Assembly (NCBI GenBank): GCA_002774285.1
Contig: PEYT01000006.1
Coordinates: 1-35,473 of the forward strand
Direction of reading: 5' to 3'
From: a candidate division WWE3 bacterium CG08_land_8_20_14_0_20_40_13
GTDB lineage: Bacteria > Patescibacteriota > WWE3 > 0-14-0-20-40-13
DNA length: 35,473 nt
Under the pieces are notes generated by a model that saw nothing but the letters and a program-made list of their open reading frames with translations, made no database searches and was not told the origin of the DNA. This document shows, piece after piece, positions 9,093 to 16,862 of this stretch. Numbering within the stretch: position 1 is the first letter of the stretch; every line of letters starts with the position of its first letter. Position numbers and translations under genes: made by a program.

Positions 9093-11274
9093 GTTAATAA
9101 AAACCTCGGTAGCCCTCGTGTTTTTTTTGGTCGCGATTATAGAAATCGTCCATATTAATTTGTTATTTTATAATGGAAATTTACTTGCCGGAGGCGATAA
9201 TTCTTCGTACCTGCAACTTTGCAGAAATACGACAAATTCCTATTCGTGGGAAGAGTCTCTTCCTTTTGGGGGACGAAGTTACGATGTTGCAAATCTGTTT
9301 GGCGTTTCGGCGTTTTCAAAACTAGCGTGCTTTTTGTCGCAAGGTAATGCAGAGCGGTTGTTAATTTTTACCCTCTACTTTTTAAAGTATCTTGGTTTTT
9401 TTCTACTCTCAAGGAAAATTTTTAATAAGTTATCATTTTTCGCTTTGTTGCCTGCTTTGTTATTATATATTTTTAATCCTTTTGAAACCTTAAATCCGTT
9501 TCCTTATCTTTACCTTTTGTATAATGCATACATCCCACTTTCTTTATATCTCTTTATCCATCTTCTGGATCGTCAAAAGTTAGATTTTTTAACTCTTGCA
9601 ATGGTTGCAGTTGTAAGTGTTATCTTTTCCTCTATAAATTCTAATCCTGCACTATCCATTACTATTTTTATTCCCCATATTATCTATCTAATATTTAAAT
9701 TTAGGTCATTGAGTAGAATTCGCATTATCAATTTATTATTATATTTTACTGTTTTAGTATTAACAAACATCTGGTGGATTGTCGCGCAAATATTGTACTT
9801 TTCTTCAAGTGCAGTATCTGTATTTAGCGGAAATTGGTGGGATTACACTAATCAAGGAAGTTTACTCCAAAACCTTCGCTTTATAGGGCAATGGGGGTGG
9901 TATAAAGGAAGCTATCTTTATCCATACTACCCGTTTAACCCTTACTACGATTCGCCCGTTGTTGTTATAGCAAACTATCTCGTTGTTGCGCTTACATTGG
10001 GATATGGAATTAGGCTTGCTATTAAAAAAGACATCAAAGTATTGTTTGTCCTTTCTTTTGTAATTGTAAGTTTAATCTTAATCGGTGGCTCTAGGCCCCC
10101 GTTTGGGTTTTTATACGGATATTTATATACACACATCCCGTTTTTTAAAGTATTTAGGGAGCCGTTTACAAAATTTGGAGAACTTTATGTTTTGTCTTTC
10201 TCGCTTCTTTTTTACCGATTGCTTGTAGGAATTAAGGATTGGTCTAAGCCGTATTTTCTCCCAAATATTTTTATCTGCTTTTTATTTCTCGTTATCATTT
10301 TTGGAAAGCCCGCAATTTTTGGAGAACATGTTTGGAATAAATGGAATGGAAGTATGAGAACTTTTAGAGTCGGGATACCGCAATATTGGAATGATTTTTA
10401 TAAGTATCAGAGGAGTAACTTGTCAAACGAAAGGATACTAACTGTTCCAAAGATATATTATGGAGGAGCTTGGAATTGGCCCAAGGGCTTTAGTAGCGCT
10501 GATGATATCGCAATTTATTTTGTTGATAACGGCAATACAATTTTAGGAAGGCCTATAAACACAGGTTCGATTTCCGGGAAGATTGTTGATAGTATATATA
10601 CAGACAAAAATGTAACTTCGGATTATTTTTTATCTCTTGGAATTAAATACTTACTGCGGGAAAACGATTACGACTGGAGATTTTCCGGGGAACTGACCTT
10701 ATCTCCTAATGAACTTGATGGGTGGATAAATAAACTTAATGCCAAAAAAGTCGCGGAATTTGGAAAATTTACTCCAGATTATTTAAAAACTATTCCTAAC
10801 GAAGATCCCGATCCTAAAATAAGGGATGTTTTGTATAAAGAGCTTCTAGATAGACCAGCTTTGGAGTTGTATGAAATTAGTGACAAGATAAATACAAGTA
10901 GAATTTTTGTTGAAAGCGATAGTAAAGTAAAAATATCCTATTCAAAAATAAATCCGACAAAATATATAGTTACTGTAAAAGACGCGTCTTCCGATTACAA
11001 TCTATTTTTTAACGAAACCTATGACAAAAATTGGGAAGCGCGGATTGTAGGGGGCAATAAAATTCCTAATGAACAGCACACTGTAGAAAATGGATACGCT
11101 AATTTATGGAAAATAAATACCCAAGATGCGAGTGGTTTATCAAGCTACTCTGTAATTATAGAATATACCCCACAAAAATTGATAGATTTTCTAGTTATTG
11201 GATGCCTAGTAACTTTTTTTATTTCGTTATTTTATTTAATCGTACGATTGGTGTTAAGATTACACAAGCGTTGA
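9067..11274 (+). CDS. AftD-like/YfhO-like GT-C membrane protein, short paralog
   Basis: Membrane protein of 735 aa, a clear paralog of the 1222-aa gene upstream. Shared landmarks in order: GDN in the first outer loop (Asp44), ALSITIFIPH, NLRFIGQWGWY, GGSRPPFGFLYG, FKVFREPFTKFGELYVLSFS, FGEHVWNKWNGSMRTFRV, YYGGAWNWPKGFSSADD, and near the C-terminus SKINPTKY with ETYDKNWEARIVGG and ENGYANLWKI, then a last helix. It jumps from SRIFVE directly to SKINPTKY, so it lacks the ~480-residue domain of its neighbour. Translation starts at a GTG inside the previous gene; no Shine-Dalgarno motif is evident. Expected role: extracytoplasmic glycosyl transfer using a polyprenyl-phosphate sugar; substrate unknown. 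Confidence 0.78.
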   Translation: MNIKSLLVRLIKTSVALVFFLVAIIEIVHINLLFYNGNLLAGGDNSSYLQLCRNTTNSYSWEESLPFGGRSYDVANLFGVSAFSKLACFLSQGNAERLLIFTLYFLKYLGFFLLSRKIFNKLSFFALLPALLLYIFNPFETLNPFPYLYLLYNAYIPLSLYLFIHLLDRQKLDFLTLAMVAVVSVIFSSINSNPALSITIFIPHIIYLIFKFRSLSRIRIINLLLYFTVLVLTNIWWIVAQILYFSSSAVSVFSGNWWDYTNQGSLLQNLRFIGQWGWYKGSYLYPYYPFNPYYDSPVVVIANYLVVALTLGYGIRLAIKKDIKVLFVLSFVIVSLILIGGSRPPFGFLYGYLYTHIPFFKVFREPFTKFGELYVLSFSLLFYRLLVGIKDWSKPYFLPNIFICFLFLVIIFGKPAIFGEHVWNKWNGSMRTFRVGIPQYWNDFYKYQRSNLSNERILTVPKIYYGGAWNWPKGFSSADDIAIYFVDNGNTILGRPINTGSISGKIVDSIYTDKNVTSDYFLSLGIKYLLRENDYDWRFSGELTLSPNELDGWINKLNAKKVAEFGKFTPDYLKTIPNEDPDPKIRDVLYKELLDRPALELYEISDKINTSRIFVESDSKVKISYSKINPTKYIVTVKDASSDYNLFFNETYDKNWEARIVGGNKIPNEQHTVENGYANLWKINTQDASGLSSYSVIIEYTPQKLIDFLVIGCLVTFFISLFYLIVRLVLRLHKR

Positions 11275-11286
11275 TTTTTACTAAAT

Positions 11287-12249
11287 ATGCTTACCAAAAA
11301 GAAAATATCTATAATTCCAGTTGCGTATAAAGACGAGGGGAATATTGAAGAACTTTATAAAAGAGTGACTAAGGTGATGCAGGAAGTCGCCTCAAATTAC
11401 GAAATTATTTATATAAACGATGCAAGTCCCGATAAATCTCAGGAAATTTTAGAAAAACTAGCTTCCAAAGACAAAAAATTAACGGTTATGACGCACTCTC
11501 GGAATTTTGGAGTGCAAAGCGCTTTTACTACAGGAATGATTCAATCTTTAGGTGATGCGGTTGTAATTATGGATGGTGACCTGCAAGATCCCCCGGAACT
11601 TATTCCAGAATTTATTAAAAAATGGCAAGAGGGGTACGATGTGGTGTATGGACATCGGTCAAAACGGGAAAAGGGCATGGGAAGATTTTGGGAGTTTGCT
11701 ATGCATAAATTTTACGAATTTCTAAATAGTATCAGCTATGTTAAGCCTCTCGTTGATGTTGGAGAATTTTCTTTAATGGATAGAAAGATTGTTGATATAA
11801 TAAACGCGTTGCCGGAAAAAGATAGGTTCATAAGAGGAATGAGGGCGTGGACGGGTTTTAAACAAACAGGGGTTTCATATATCAGGCCTGAAAGATTTTG
11901 GGGAGCGGGGGTGGCAACAAGCAGTATCACAAGACGGCTTTATTGGGTCCGCAAAGCCATCTTTAATTTTTCATACGCGCCTTTGGATTGGGTTTTTTAT
12001 GCCGCGATCGCCGGTGTATTTGTGTCTATCATATTTCTTCTTTTTTATATCATTTCTAAAACCTTTTTCCCGTCTTTGATTAATGAGGTTTCACTTACTG
12101 CAGTTCTGGTAATTTTTGTTGGTAGTATTCAGCTTATTTCAATAAGTATTATATGCGAGTATCTGCAAAGAATTTTTGAGGAGGTAAAAAACAGGCCGTA
12201 CTCTGTCGTTAAAAGCATCATTAATGATCATAAACTATCTAAAAGATAA
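11287..12249 (+). CDS. Polyprenyl-phosphate glycosyltransferase (GT2, ArnC/GtrB/DPM1-like) with two C-terminal helices
   Basis: Transfers a sugar from a nucleotide donor to a polyprenyl phosphate at the cytoplasmic face, making the lipid-sugar used by GT-C enzymes outside. Seen in 320 aa: ISIIPVAYKDEGNI, donor loop YINDASPDKS (42-51), HSRNFGVQSAF (70-80), DxD as IMDGDLQDPPE (Asp96, Asp98), and the SKREKGMGRFWE and DVGEFSLMDR segments typical of this group. Two hydrophobic helices follow near residues 235-260 and 270-300, with the characteristic EYLQRIFEEVKNRPYSVV after them. It lies 12 bp after the AftD-like paralog, and its last 26 bases overlap the next GT-C gene, suggesting the two products work as a donor/transfer pair. 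The sugar is not predictable here. Confidence 0.9.
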   Translation: MLTKKKISIIPVAYKDEGNIEELYKRVTKVMQEVASNYEIIYINDASPDKSQEILEKLASKDKKLTVMTHSRNFGVQSAFTTGMIQSLGDAVVIMDGDLQDPPELIPEFIKKWQEGYDVVYGHRSKREKGMGRFWEFAMHKFYEFLNSISYVKPLVDVGEFSLMDRKIVDIINALPEKDRFIRGMRAWTGFKQTGVSYIRPERFWGAGVATSSITRRLYWVRKAIFNFSYAPLDWVFYAAIAGVFVSIIFLLFYIISKTFFPSLINEVSLTAVLVIFVGSIQLISISIICEYLQRIFEEVKNRPYSVVKSIINDHKLSKR

Positions 12250-13960
12250 TATTATTGGTGGAATAGGGGATCAGGTGGGGGGGTTTATCCGGCTGTCCAA
12301 TCAGAAGTTAGTTGGCGCGCCATTTAACAACGGCTCCCAAGCTCTTTGGGAAGGGAATCAACCAATATTTTCATTTATCTATAACAGAGGTTCACAAATA
12401 GTAGATCCGGTACTGTTTTCCAATCTTTTTTCCCTAGTGAGTGTTCTATTGCTTTTTGTTTTTAGCTTTTTGCTGTTTCGGCTTCTTAAAATCAATAATT
12501 TTGTAGGAATTGTTCTGTCACTAATTCTAACATTTTCACCTTACACTTATTTGCATTTGGGGGTTCATCCGGCACTGATGCAGGCTTGGATGGTACCGGC
12601 TTTTGTGCTTTTGCTTGTTGATACATGCCACGGTTTAGAGTTTAGAGTTAAAAGTTTAGAGTTTAGTTCAAAGTTTAAAATTATCAGAAGGATGATATTG
12701 ACAGGAGCTTTTCTCTCACTCGTTGTACTCACAAGTAATTATTTGGGGTATTTTTTGATGCTGTTATCAGGTGTTTTTGCCGTCGCCAATATTGTTGTTA
12801 AGTTGGTGTTTAAGGAATTTAGTTGGGGTTGGTTAAAGTCAACCGTGATGAGATACGCCGTTATTTTTGGAACTTGTCTTTTGATTAGTATTCCTGCGTT
12901 ACTTCCATATTTTAAATCGTCTTATGGGGGCCCAAGTGTGGGTAGCATTGGGGTAAGCCGGAGCTTGGAAGATTTTCAGAACTTTTCCGGAAGGCCGTGG
13001 TATCTATTTCTGCCGCCAATTCAAAATCCTGTTTTTGGAACTATCACAAAATCAGTTTTAGAGTGGATGAAGAATGGCTGGGGATATTATTTGGCGGACG
13101 ATTATTTTAATAGTGAGAGCCCGGAGATGTTCCTCGGGATATCAAATTTGGTTGTTTTCTCAATTGCCGTTGGACGGGCTTTTAAAAAGTTCAAATTTCA
13201 AATGACAAATGTCAAATTAATGTCAAATGGAGCAAATGACGAAACAAAAACAATTTTAATATTCGTGATGACGGGGTTTTTGTTATTTTTATTCACTCTT
13301 CCTCCTTTTTTTGATTTTGCGGGAGTAAAAGTTTATACGCCGGGATTTATCTTATACAAATTGTTTCCGATGTTTAGGGTAACACAGAGGTTAGGGGTGG
13401 TTATTTTGATGTGTGTGTTGGTTTTGAACGGTATATTCATTAGTGAAGTATTAAAGAAAGTTCAGAGTTTAGAATTAATAGTTAAGAATTTAGTTAAGAG
13501 TTCCGAACTTAAGTACAAAAACATTTTAGTTTTATTGTTAATATTTGGATACGCGGGTTTTTCACTAGTTGAGTTTTTTGTGCCGATTAGAATTATGAAT
13601 ATAAAAAATGTTCCTCCTGTATATGAATATTTATCTAAAATTGATGACCCGGCAGTCATTATTGCCACTTACCCCAACCAGAGTCCCGAGGATATTTTTT
13701 GGGTTTCCAGACATAAGAAAGGGCTAATCAATCCGCGTGATTATGTAAACATAAAATTTCAGTTTAATAGCAAGGAGTTTACTAAGGATCTATCTACCAT
13801 AGAAGGGCTCTTAAAAGCCAAAAAGTACAATGTCAGCTACATTGTTTTTGACCGGATGGGATTTTCCGATCATCAAAAAAGCGCCAATTCTGAAAAGTTC
13901 TTTGGAAATAATTTAACATTAGAAAAAGACTTCGAAGGTGTACTTCTTTTTAAGTTCTAG
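12224..13960 (+). CDS. YfhO-like/GT-C membrane protein apparently lacking its first membrane helix
   Basis: Membrane protein of 578 aa with about nine or ten hydrophobic segments and a soluble C-terminal ~130 residues. It starts almost directly in what looks like the first extracytoplasmic loop (IIGGIGDQVGGF, Asp16; then GAPFNNGSQALWEGNQP), with no helix before it. The frame closes at 12185-12187, so no upstream start can add one. Three heptad-repeat tracts (12633-12679, 13191-13229, 13460-13501) encode hydrophilic loop inserts between helices. A G7 run (12277-12283) lies 53 bases after the start. It overlaps the upstream GT2 gene by 26 bp and converges on the minus-strand gene with a 7-bp gap. 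It could be an N-terminally truncated transferase or use an unrecognised topology. Confidence 0.7.
   Translation: MIINYLKDNIIGGIGDQVGGFIRLSNQKLVGAPFNNGSQALWEGNQPIFSFIYNRGSQIVDPVLFSNLFSLVSVLLLFVFSFLLFRLLKINNFVGIVLSLILTFSPYTYLHLGVHPALMQAWMVPAFVLLLVDTCHGLEFRVKSLEFSSKFKIIRRMILTGAFLSLVVLTSNYLGYFLMLLSGVFAVANIVVKLVFKEFSWGWLKSTVMRYAVIFGTCLLISIPALLPYFKSSYGGPSVGSIGVSRSLEDFQNFSGRPWYLFLPPIQNPVFGTITKSVLEWMKNGWGYYLADDYFNSESPEMFLGISNLVVFSIAVGRAFKKFKFQMTNVKLMSNGANDETKTILIFVMTGFLLFLFTLPPFFDFAGVKVYTPGFILYKLFPMFRVTQRLGVVILMCVLVLNGIFISEVLKKVQSLELIVKNLVKSSELKYKNILVLLLIFGYAGFSLVEFFVPIRIMNIKNVPPVYEYLSKIDDPAVIIATYPNQSPEDIFWVSRHKKGLINPRDYVNIKFQFNSKEFTKDLSTIEGLLKAKKYNVSYIVFDRMGFSDHQKSANSEKFFGNNLTLEKDFEGVLLFKF
12633..12679 (+). 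repeat. Heptad tandem repeat (GTTTAGA-type), intragenic
   Basis: Degenerate 7-bp units of GTTTAGA start at 12633, 12640, 12647, 12654 and 12661, with a further GTTTAAA at 12673. The tract is read in frame as a hydrophilic loop (LEFRVKSLEFSSKF) between membrane helices of the GT-C gene. Confidence 0.7.
13191..13229 (+). repeat. Heptad tandem repeat (TCAAATK-type), intragenic
   Basis: 7-bp units TCAAATT, TCAAATG, ACAAATG and TCAAATT run from 13191 to 13218. After a 4-base interruption another TCAAATG follows (13223-13229), then a degenerate continuation to about 13243. It encodes a polar loop (FKFQMTNVKLMSNGAND) between helices. Confidence 0.65.
13460..13501 (+). repeat. Heptad tandem repeat (GTTTAGA/GTTAAGA-type), intragenic
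   Basis: Consecutive 7-bp units GTTCAGA, GTTTAGA, ATTAATA, GTTAAGA, ATTTAGT and TAAGAGT from 13460. It is the third such tract in the same gene and again falls in an inter-helix loop (VQSLELIVKNLVKSSE). Confidence 0.6.
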
Positions 13961-13967
13961 ATACGCG

Positions 13968-15587
13968 CTAAATATTTTTCTTAAAAAGATAATAGACGGG
14001 GGTATTGGAAATGTAATAAGTCTTTACAGGTGTATACACATTCATAATATAAAGATTTTTTAGCCAACGGTCGTCCGTTTTAAATAAGACAAGGTATTTT
14101 GGGTAGTCTCTTAAAGGAGATTTTCTCCTGATATATTCCGTCATATCGTCAACAACCCCTACTGTGTACGGCTTTAAGCAACCCTTGTAGGTTCCACTGA
14201 TGCCTATTGAATATGTATCGTCATCTTCTCCTTCTAAATTATTTATATCTGTAGCCACATCGTACAGCATTGACTCACAACCTCCTAGTTCAGTAAAGAG
14301 TTTCATTTGCGTATCACGGGTGGCGAACAGAGTGGGGTAGACGATAAAATTTGGAGAAATAACAAATATCTCGTAGGCCGCAAAAAGTATAAGCGGGATT
14401 AAGATGATAGGTTTGGTGAGTTTGGATTTGATAAGGGGCGCAAGGTTAACGGAAACAAATAAAGTTAATACAGGAACAAAAGGCAAAAGATACCGTTCGT
14501 AAAGCTTCCGGTCTTCGATAAGTAAAGCCAGAAGAATCAGATAACCCAGAAATGGAAGGAGATTAATTAGGGAGGATCCCTTGAAATGAGGGACCCTCCC
14601 TTTTTGCATTGTATTAGTAACCAGTTTTGAGAGAGATTTTACGATGGTAAAAATAATTCCCGCGATAAGAAACGGAGAAAATCTAAATAGAAATACCAGA
14701 AGATAAAATTTATCCCCAAAATTAGAGTCGGCGTGATTTAAAATATATACGGAGCTAATCTTGTCCGTGTTCTCAATCGAGTCGTGGATTATTTGTCTTG
14801 TCACCTCAATTGGATTTACCCAGTTGGCGGGAAAAACAATTAGGTATGTGGCAAGAAATATCAAGGAAAATATTGTAGAGTGAATAATGGCTTTTTTGTA
14901 ATCCTTATGGATAATATTGGAAGCCAAAATTGCGAGACCACACGATCCGGCGATTGCTAGCGCAGGGGATTTGGACAAGAAAGCCAATCCGCAGAAAAAT
15001 GCTGATAATACAATATGGATTCGGGTTCCACCCGAATCGGGTGGAACCCGATTTAATCTAGTCTGTTGCAGATAAAGCAGTGAATACAACCCCCCGATAA
15101 AGCCAAACGACGACATCAAAACATCCACATGAAACTGTCTTGTGTAAAAAAGAAAGAATGGATCAATAAGTATTAAAAGAAGGTAAATATATGCAACCGT
15201 CCGATCAAATATCTTTTGGGTCAGCCAGTACGACAAAAACGCAAGTCCTAGGGTTGCTAAAACTTGGGACAGCTTAATAGAAAAATTAATAGTTATAAAA
15301 TCGGCAGGGATGTTTTCATCAAGAATATGCCCGGTTATTTTTGGATAAATAACCGTTAAAATTTTGTAGCTTGTTCCTCCAAGCCACATTGTTGTTACTC
15401 CCGGGTGTTGCTTTTGATAAGTTCCCGCAAAATTACCATTCAATAAATTATGTTGAAAATCTACCGCCCTTCTAAACCAGCGATCGGAATCAATAGAATA
15501 AAAATCCTTTCCAAGGTAGTATAATCTTGGAACAAGCGAAAATACTGCTATAAGAAGCCAAAATATATGATTTCTAATACTTCCCAC
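13968..15587 (-). CDS. GT-C membrane glycosyltransferase-like protein (only minus-strand gene)
   Basis: Polytopic protein of 539 aa, paralogous to the + strand gene at 21401. Seen: one helix, then a first outer loop with SIDSDRWFRR (Asp33, Asp35), then the shared motif HPGVTTMWLGG (His61), as in the PMT/ArnT-like GT-C group. The C-terminal ~100 residues are soluble. The GTG start at 15587 sits exactly 6 nt after a perfect TATAAT with a TG extension, suggesting a leaderless mRNA. Two double-palindromic elements are inserted in frame, encoding RVPPDSGGTR (residues ~180-189) and GRVPHFKGSS (~329-340). Both fall in inter-helix loops where the paralog is shorter by about 9 and 13 residues. It converges on the upstream + gene with only 7 bp between them. 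Substrate unknown. Confidence 0.78.
   Translation of the reverse strand: MGSIRNHIFWLLIAVFSLVPRLYYLGKDFYSIDSDRWFRRAVDFQHNLLNGNFAGTYQKQHPGVTTMWLGGTSYKILTVIYPKITGHILDENIPADFITINFSIKLSQVLATLGLAFLSYWLTQKIFDRTVAYIYLLLILIDPFFLFYTRQFHVDVLMSSFGFIGGLYSLLYLQQTRLNRVPPDSGGTRIHIVLSAFFCGLAFLSKSPALAIAGSCGLAILASNIIHKDYKKAIIHSTIFSLIFLATYLIVFPANWVNPIEVTRQIIHDSIENTDKISSVYILNHADSNFGDKFYLLVFLFRFSPFLIAGIIFTIVKSLSKLVTNTMQKGRVPHFKGSSLINLLPFLGYLILLALLIEDRKLYERYLLPFVPVLTLFVSVNLAPLIKSKLTKPIILIPLILFAAYEIFVISPNFIVYPTLFATRDTQMKLFTELGGCESMLYDVATDINNLEGEDDDTYSIGISGTYKGCLKPYTVGVVDDMTEYIRRKSPLRDYPKYLVLFKTDDRWLKNLYIMNVYTPVKTYYISNTPVYYLFKKNI
14569..14601. repeat. Double-palindromic element, AGGGA/TCCCT variant
   Basis: Left arm AGGGA-GGA-TCCCT (14569-14581), 7-nt loop, right arm AGGGA-CCC-TCCCT (14589-14601). 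Each 13-nt arm is itself a 5-3-5 palindrome, and the two arms pair with each other with one mismatch, which becomes a G-U pair in the minus-strand transcript. The element lies inside the minus-strand GT-C gene and is read as GRVPHFKGSS. Confidence 0.7.
15022..15050. repeat. Double-palindromic element, CGGGT/ACCCG variant (copy 1)
   Basis: Left arm CGGGT-TCC-ACCCG (15022-15034), loop AAT, right arm CGGGT-GGA-ACCCG (15038-15050). The arms are perfect reverse complements (13 bp, or 14 bp with the flanking T/A). The element lies in frame in the minus-strand GT-C gene and is read as RVPPDSGGTR. Confidence 0.85.
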
Positions 15588-15602
15588 AAAAATATTATAG
15601 CA
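15588..15602 (-). promoter_or_regulatory. Extended -10 promoter for the minus-strand GT-C gene
   Basis: Read on the minus strand, TG-C-TATAAT (perfect -10 at 15599-15594, TG extension at 15602-15601) is followed by exactly 6 nt and then the GTG at 15587. Transcription would begin at or next to the start codon. The same bases read as TATTAT on the + strand (15593-15598), so the site may also serve the divergent gene at 15624. Confidence 0.6.
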
Positions 15603-15623
15603 GAGAAAAATTCAATCTCTCCC

Positions 15624-16862
15624 ATGAATGTTTTTATTTGTTTTTCTCTATTATTTTCTATCATAACTGGTATAACAAATAAGTTTGGCGATAAAAAATA
15701 CTTATACGCTAGCGCAGATGTATTACCTAACACTTTTTTGCCATATCTAGTTATAAAGGAGGGTACGATAAAATTTGACTCCGTTGAGGGTAAACTTTGG
15801 AAGTTGGGGGGCCGGGACTCGTATTTTTTTTACAAAAAGAGCGGAAGTTATTTTTCGGCATATCCGATTTTTACCGCAGTAGCTAGCGTTCCGATTTATC
15901 TGAGTTTCTATGGTTTTTTTCCTTGGGGAGGAATAAGTGACCACGACGATGTGAAAAAGATATTGTTTATCGGTCGTTTAGCGTCGGGATTTTTCGTGGC
16001 GGGTTCAATAGCCTTTTTTTACCTTTTAATTAGTAAATTTAGCAAGGAAAAAAAATATCTAATCCCCTTTATTATTTTTTATGCTTTTGGCACAACCACC
16101 TTTAGCATTTCCAGTTTGTCCTTGTGGCAACACACTGTAGCGCAATTAATAATAACTGGAATTGTTATTTTGCTTTTAAAAATCTCTAATCGAGAAACCA
16201 ATCGTAACGAAGATATTAAGTTAGGATTATTGTTTGGTTTTCTTATGCTGACAAGGACTGTTGACATTGTCTTTTTGCCATTTTTTTATTTAATAATAAT
16301 CCTAAAATCGAAAAAATCATTTTTGCTTGTCACGAAGTATCTTCTTCCCTTTATTGTCTTTATTTTGTGTTATAACTGGTATTTTTATGGCAGTCCGTTT
16401 ATGGAAGGCTACGGAGCTAGAGGAGATTTACATTGGACTAGCGATTTAAAAGAAAGCATCCCGGGTCTGCTTTTTAAAAGCCCCGCCCGCTCACTTTTAT
16501 TTATAAGCCCGCCGTTGTTGCTCTGTTTCTTTGGGGTTTTTACATTTACAAAATTAAAAGTATACAGCACCGTTCTTTTTTTTAGTTTTCTCACTTTTCT
16601 TATGGTCAATGGTAAATGGTACACATGGCATGGTGGGACGGGGTTTGGTTATCGCATGCTTACCGAGTCACTGCCAATACTGGGCCTCTTCGCTTTTGGT
16701 TTTTTTAGAAAGCTTAAAGCTTTGCCCTATTATCTAGTTATTTTGGCAATGATATACTCTGTAATAGTAAATTCCATCGGTGTTTTTTGGCACAAAGGTC
16801 GTTGCCCGTCTGTTCACAATTATGATTATTATTGTCTCATGCCGATACGAGAGATAAAATGA
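15624..16862 (+). CDS. GT-C-like membrane protein (paralog of the gene at 30750)
   Basis: Polytopic membrane protein, 412 aa from this start. Seen: one helix (VFICFSLLFSIITGI), then ASADVLPNTFLPYLVIKEG with an Asp in the first loop, then FTAVASVPIYL, SLSLWQHTVAQL, and WYTWHGGTGFGYRMLTESLP near the C-terminus. The paralog at 30750 shares SEDAIPATYLPFSVIKG, SQSLWQHGINQM and WIHWFGGWSFGYRMVSESLP. An in-frame ATG at 15567 would add 19 residues, but it lies inside the 5' end of the opposing gene and upstream of the shared -10-like element at 15593-15598, so I prefer 15624. The stop TGA overlaps the next ATG. Likely a lipid-linked-sugar glycosyltransferase of uncharacterised type. Confidence 0.72.
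   Translation: MNVFICFSLLFSIITGITNKFGDKKYLYASADVLPNTFLPYLVIKEGTIKFDSVEGKLWKLGGRDSYFFYKKSGSYFSAYPIFTAVASVPIYLSFYGFFPWGGISDHDDVKKILFIGRLASGFFVAGSIAFFYLLISKFSKEKKYLIPFIIFYAFGTTTFSISSLSLWQHTVAQLIITGIVILLLKISNRETNRNEDIKLGLLFGFLMLTRTVDIVFLPFFYLIIILKSKKSFLLVTKYLLPFIVFILCYNWYFYGSPFMEGYGARGDLHWTSDLKESIPGLLFKSPARSLLFISPPLLLCFFGVFTFTKLKVYSTVLFFSFLTFLMVNGKWYTWHGGTGFGYRMLTESLPILGLFAFGFFRKLKALPYYLVILAMIYSVIVNSIGVFWHKGRCPSVHNYDYYCLMPIREIK

Noticed and set aside
16832-16858. Upstream in-frame ATG for the GT4 gene at 16859
   Set aside because: It would add nine polar residues inside the previous gene; the ATGA overlap at 16859 is the prevailing pattern in this locus.
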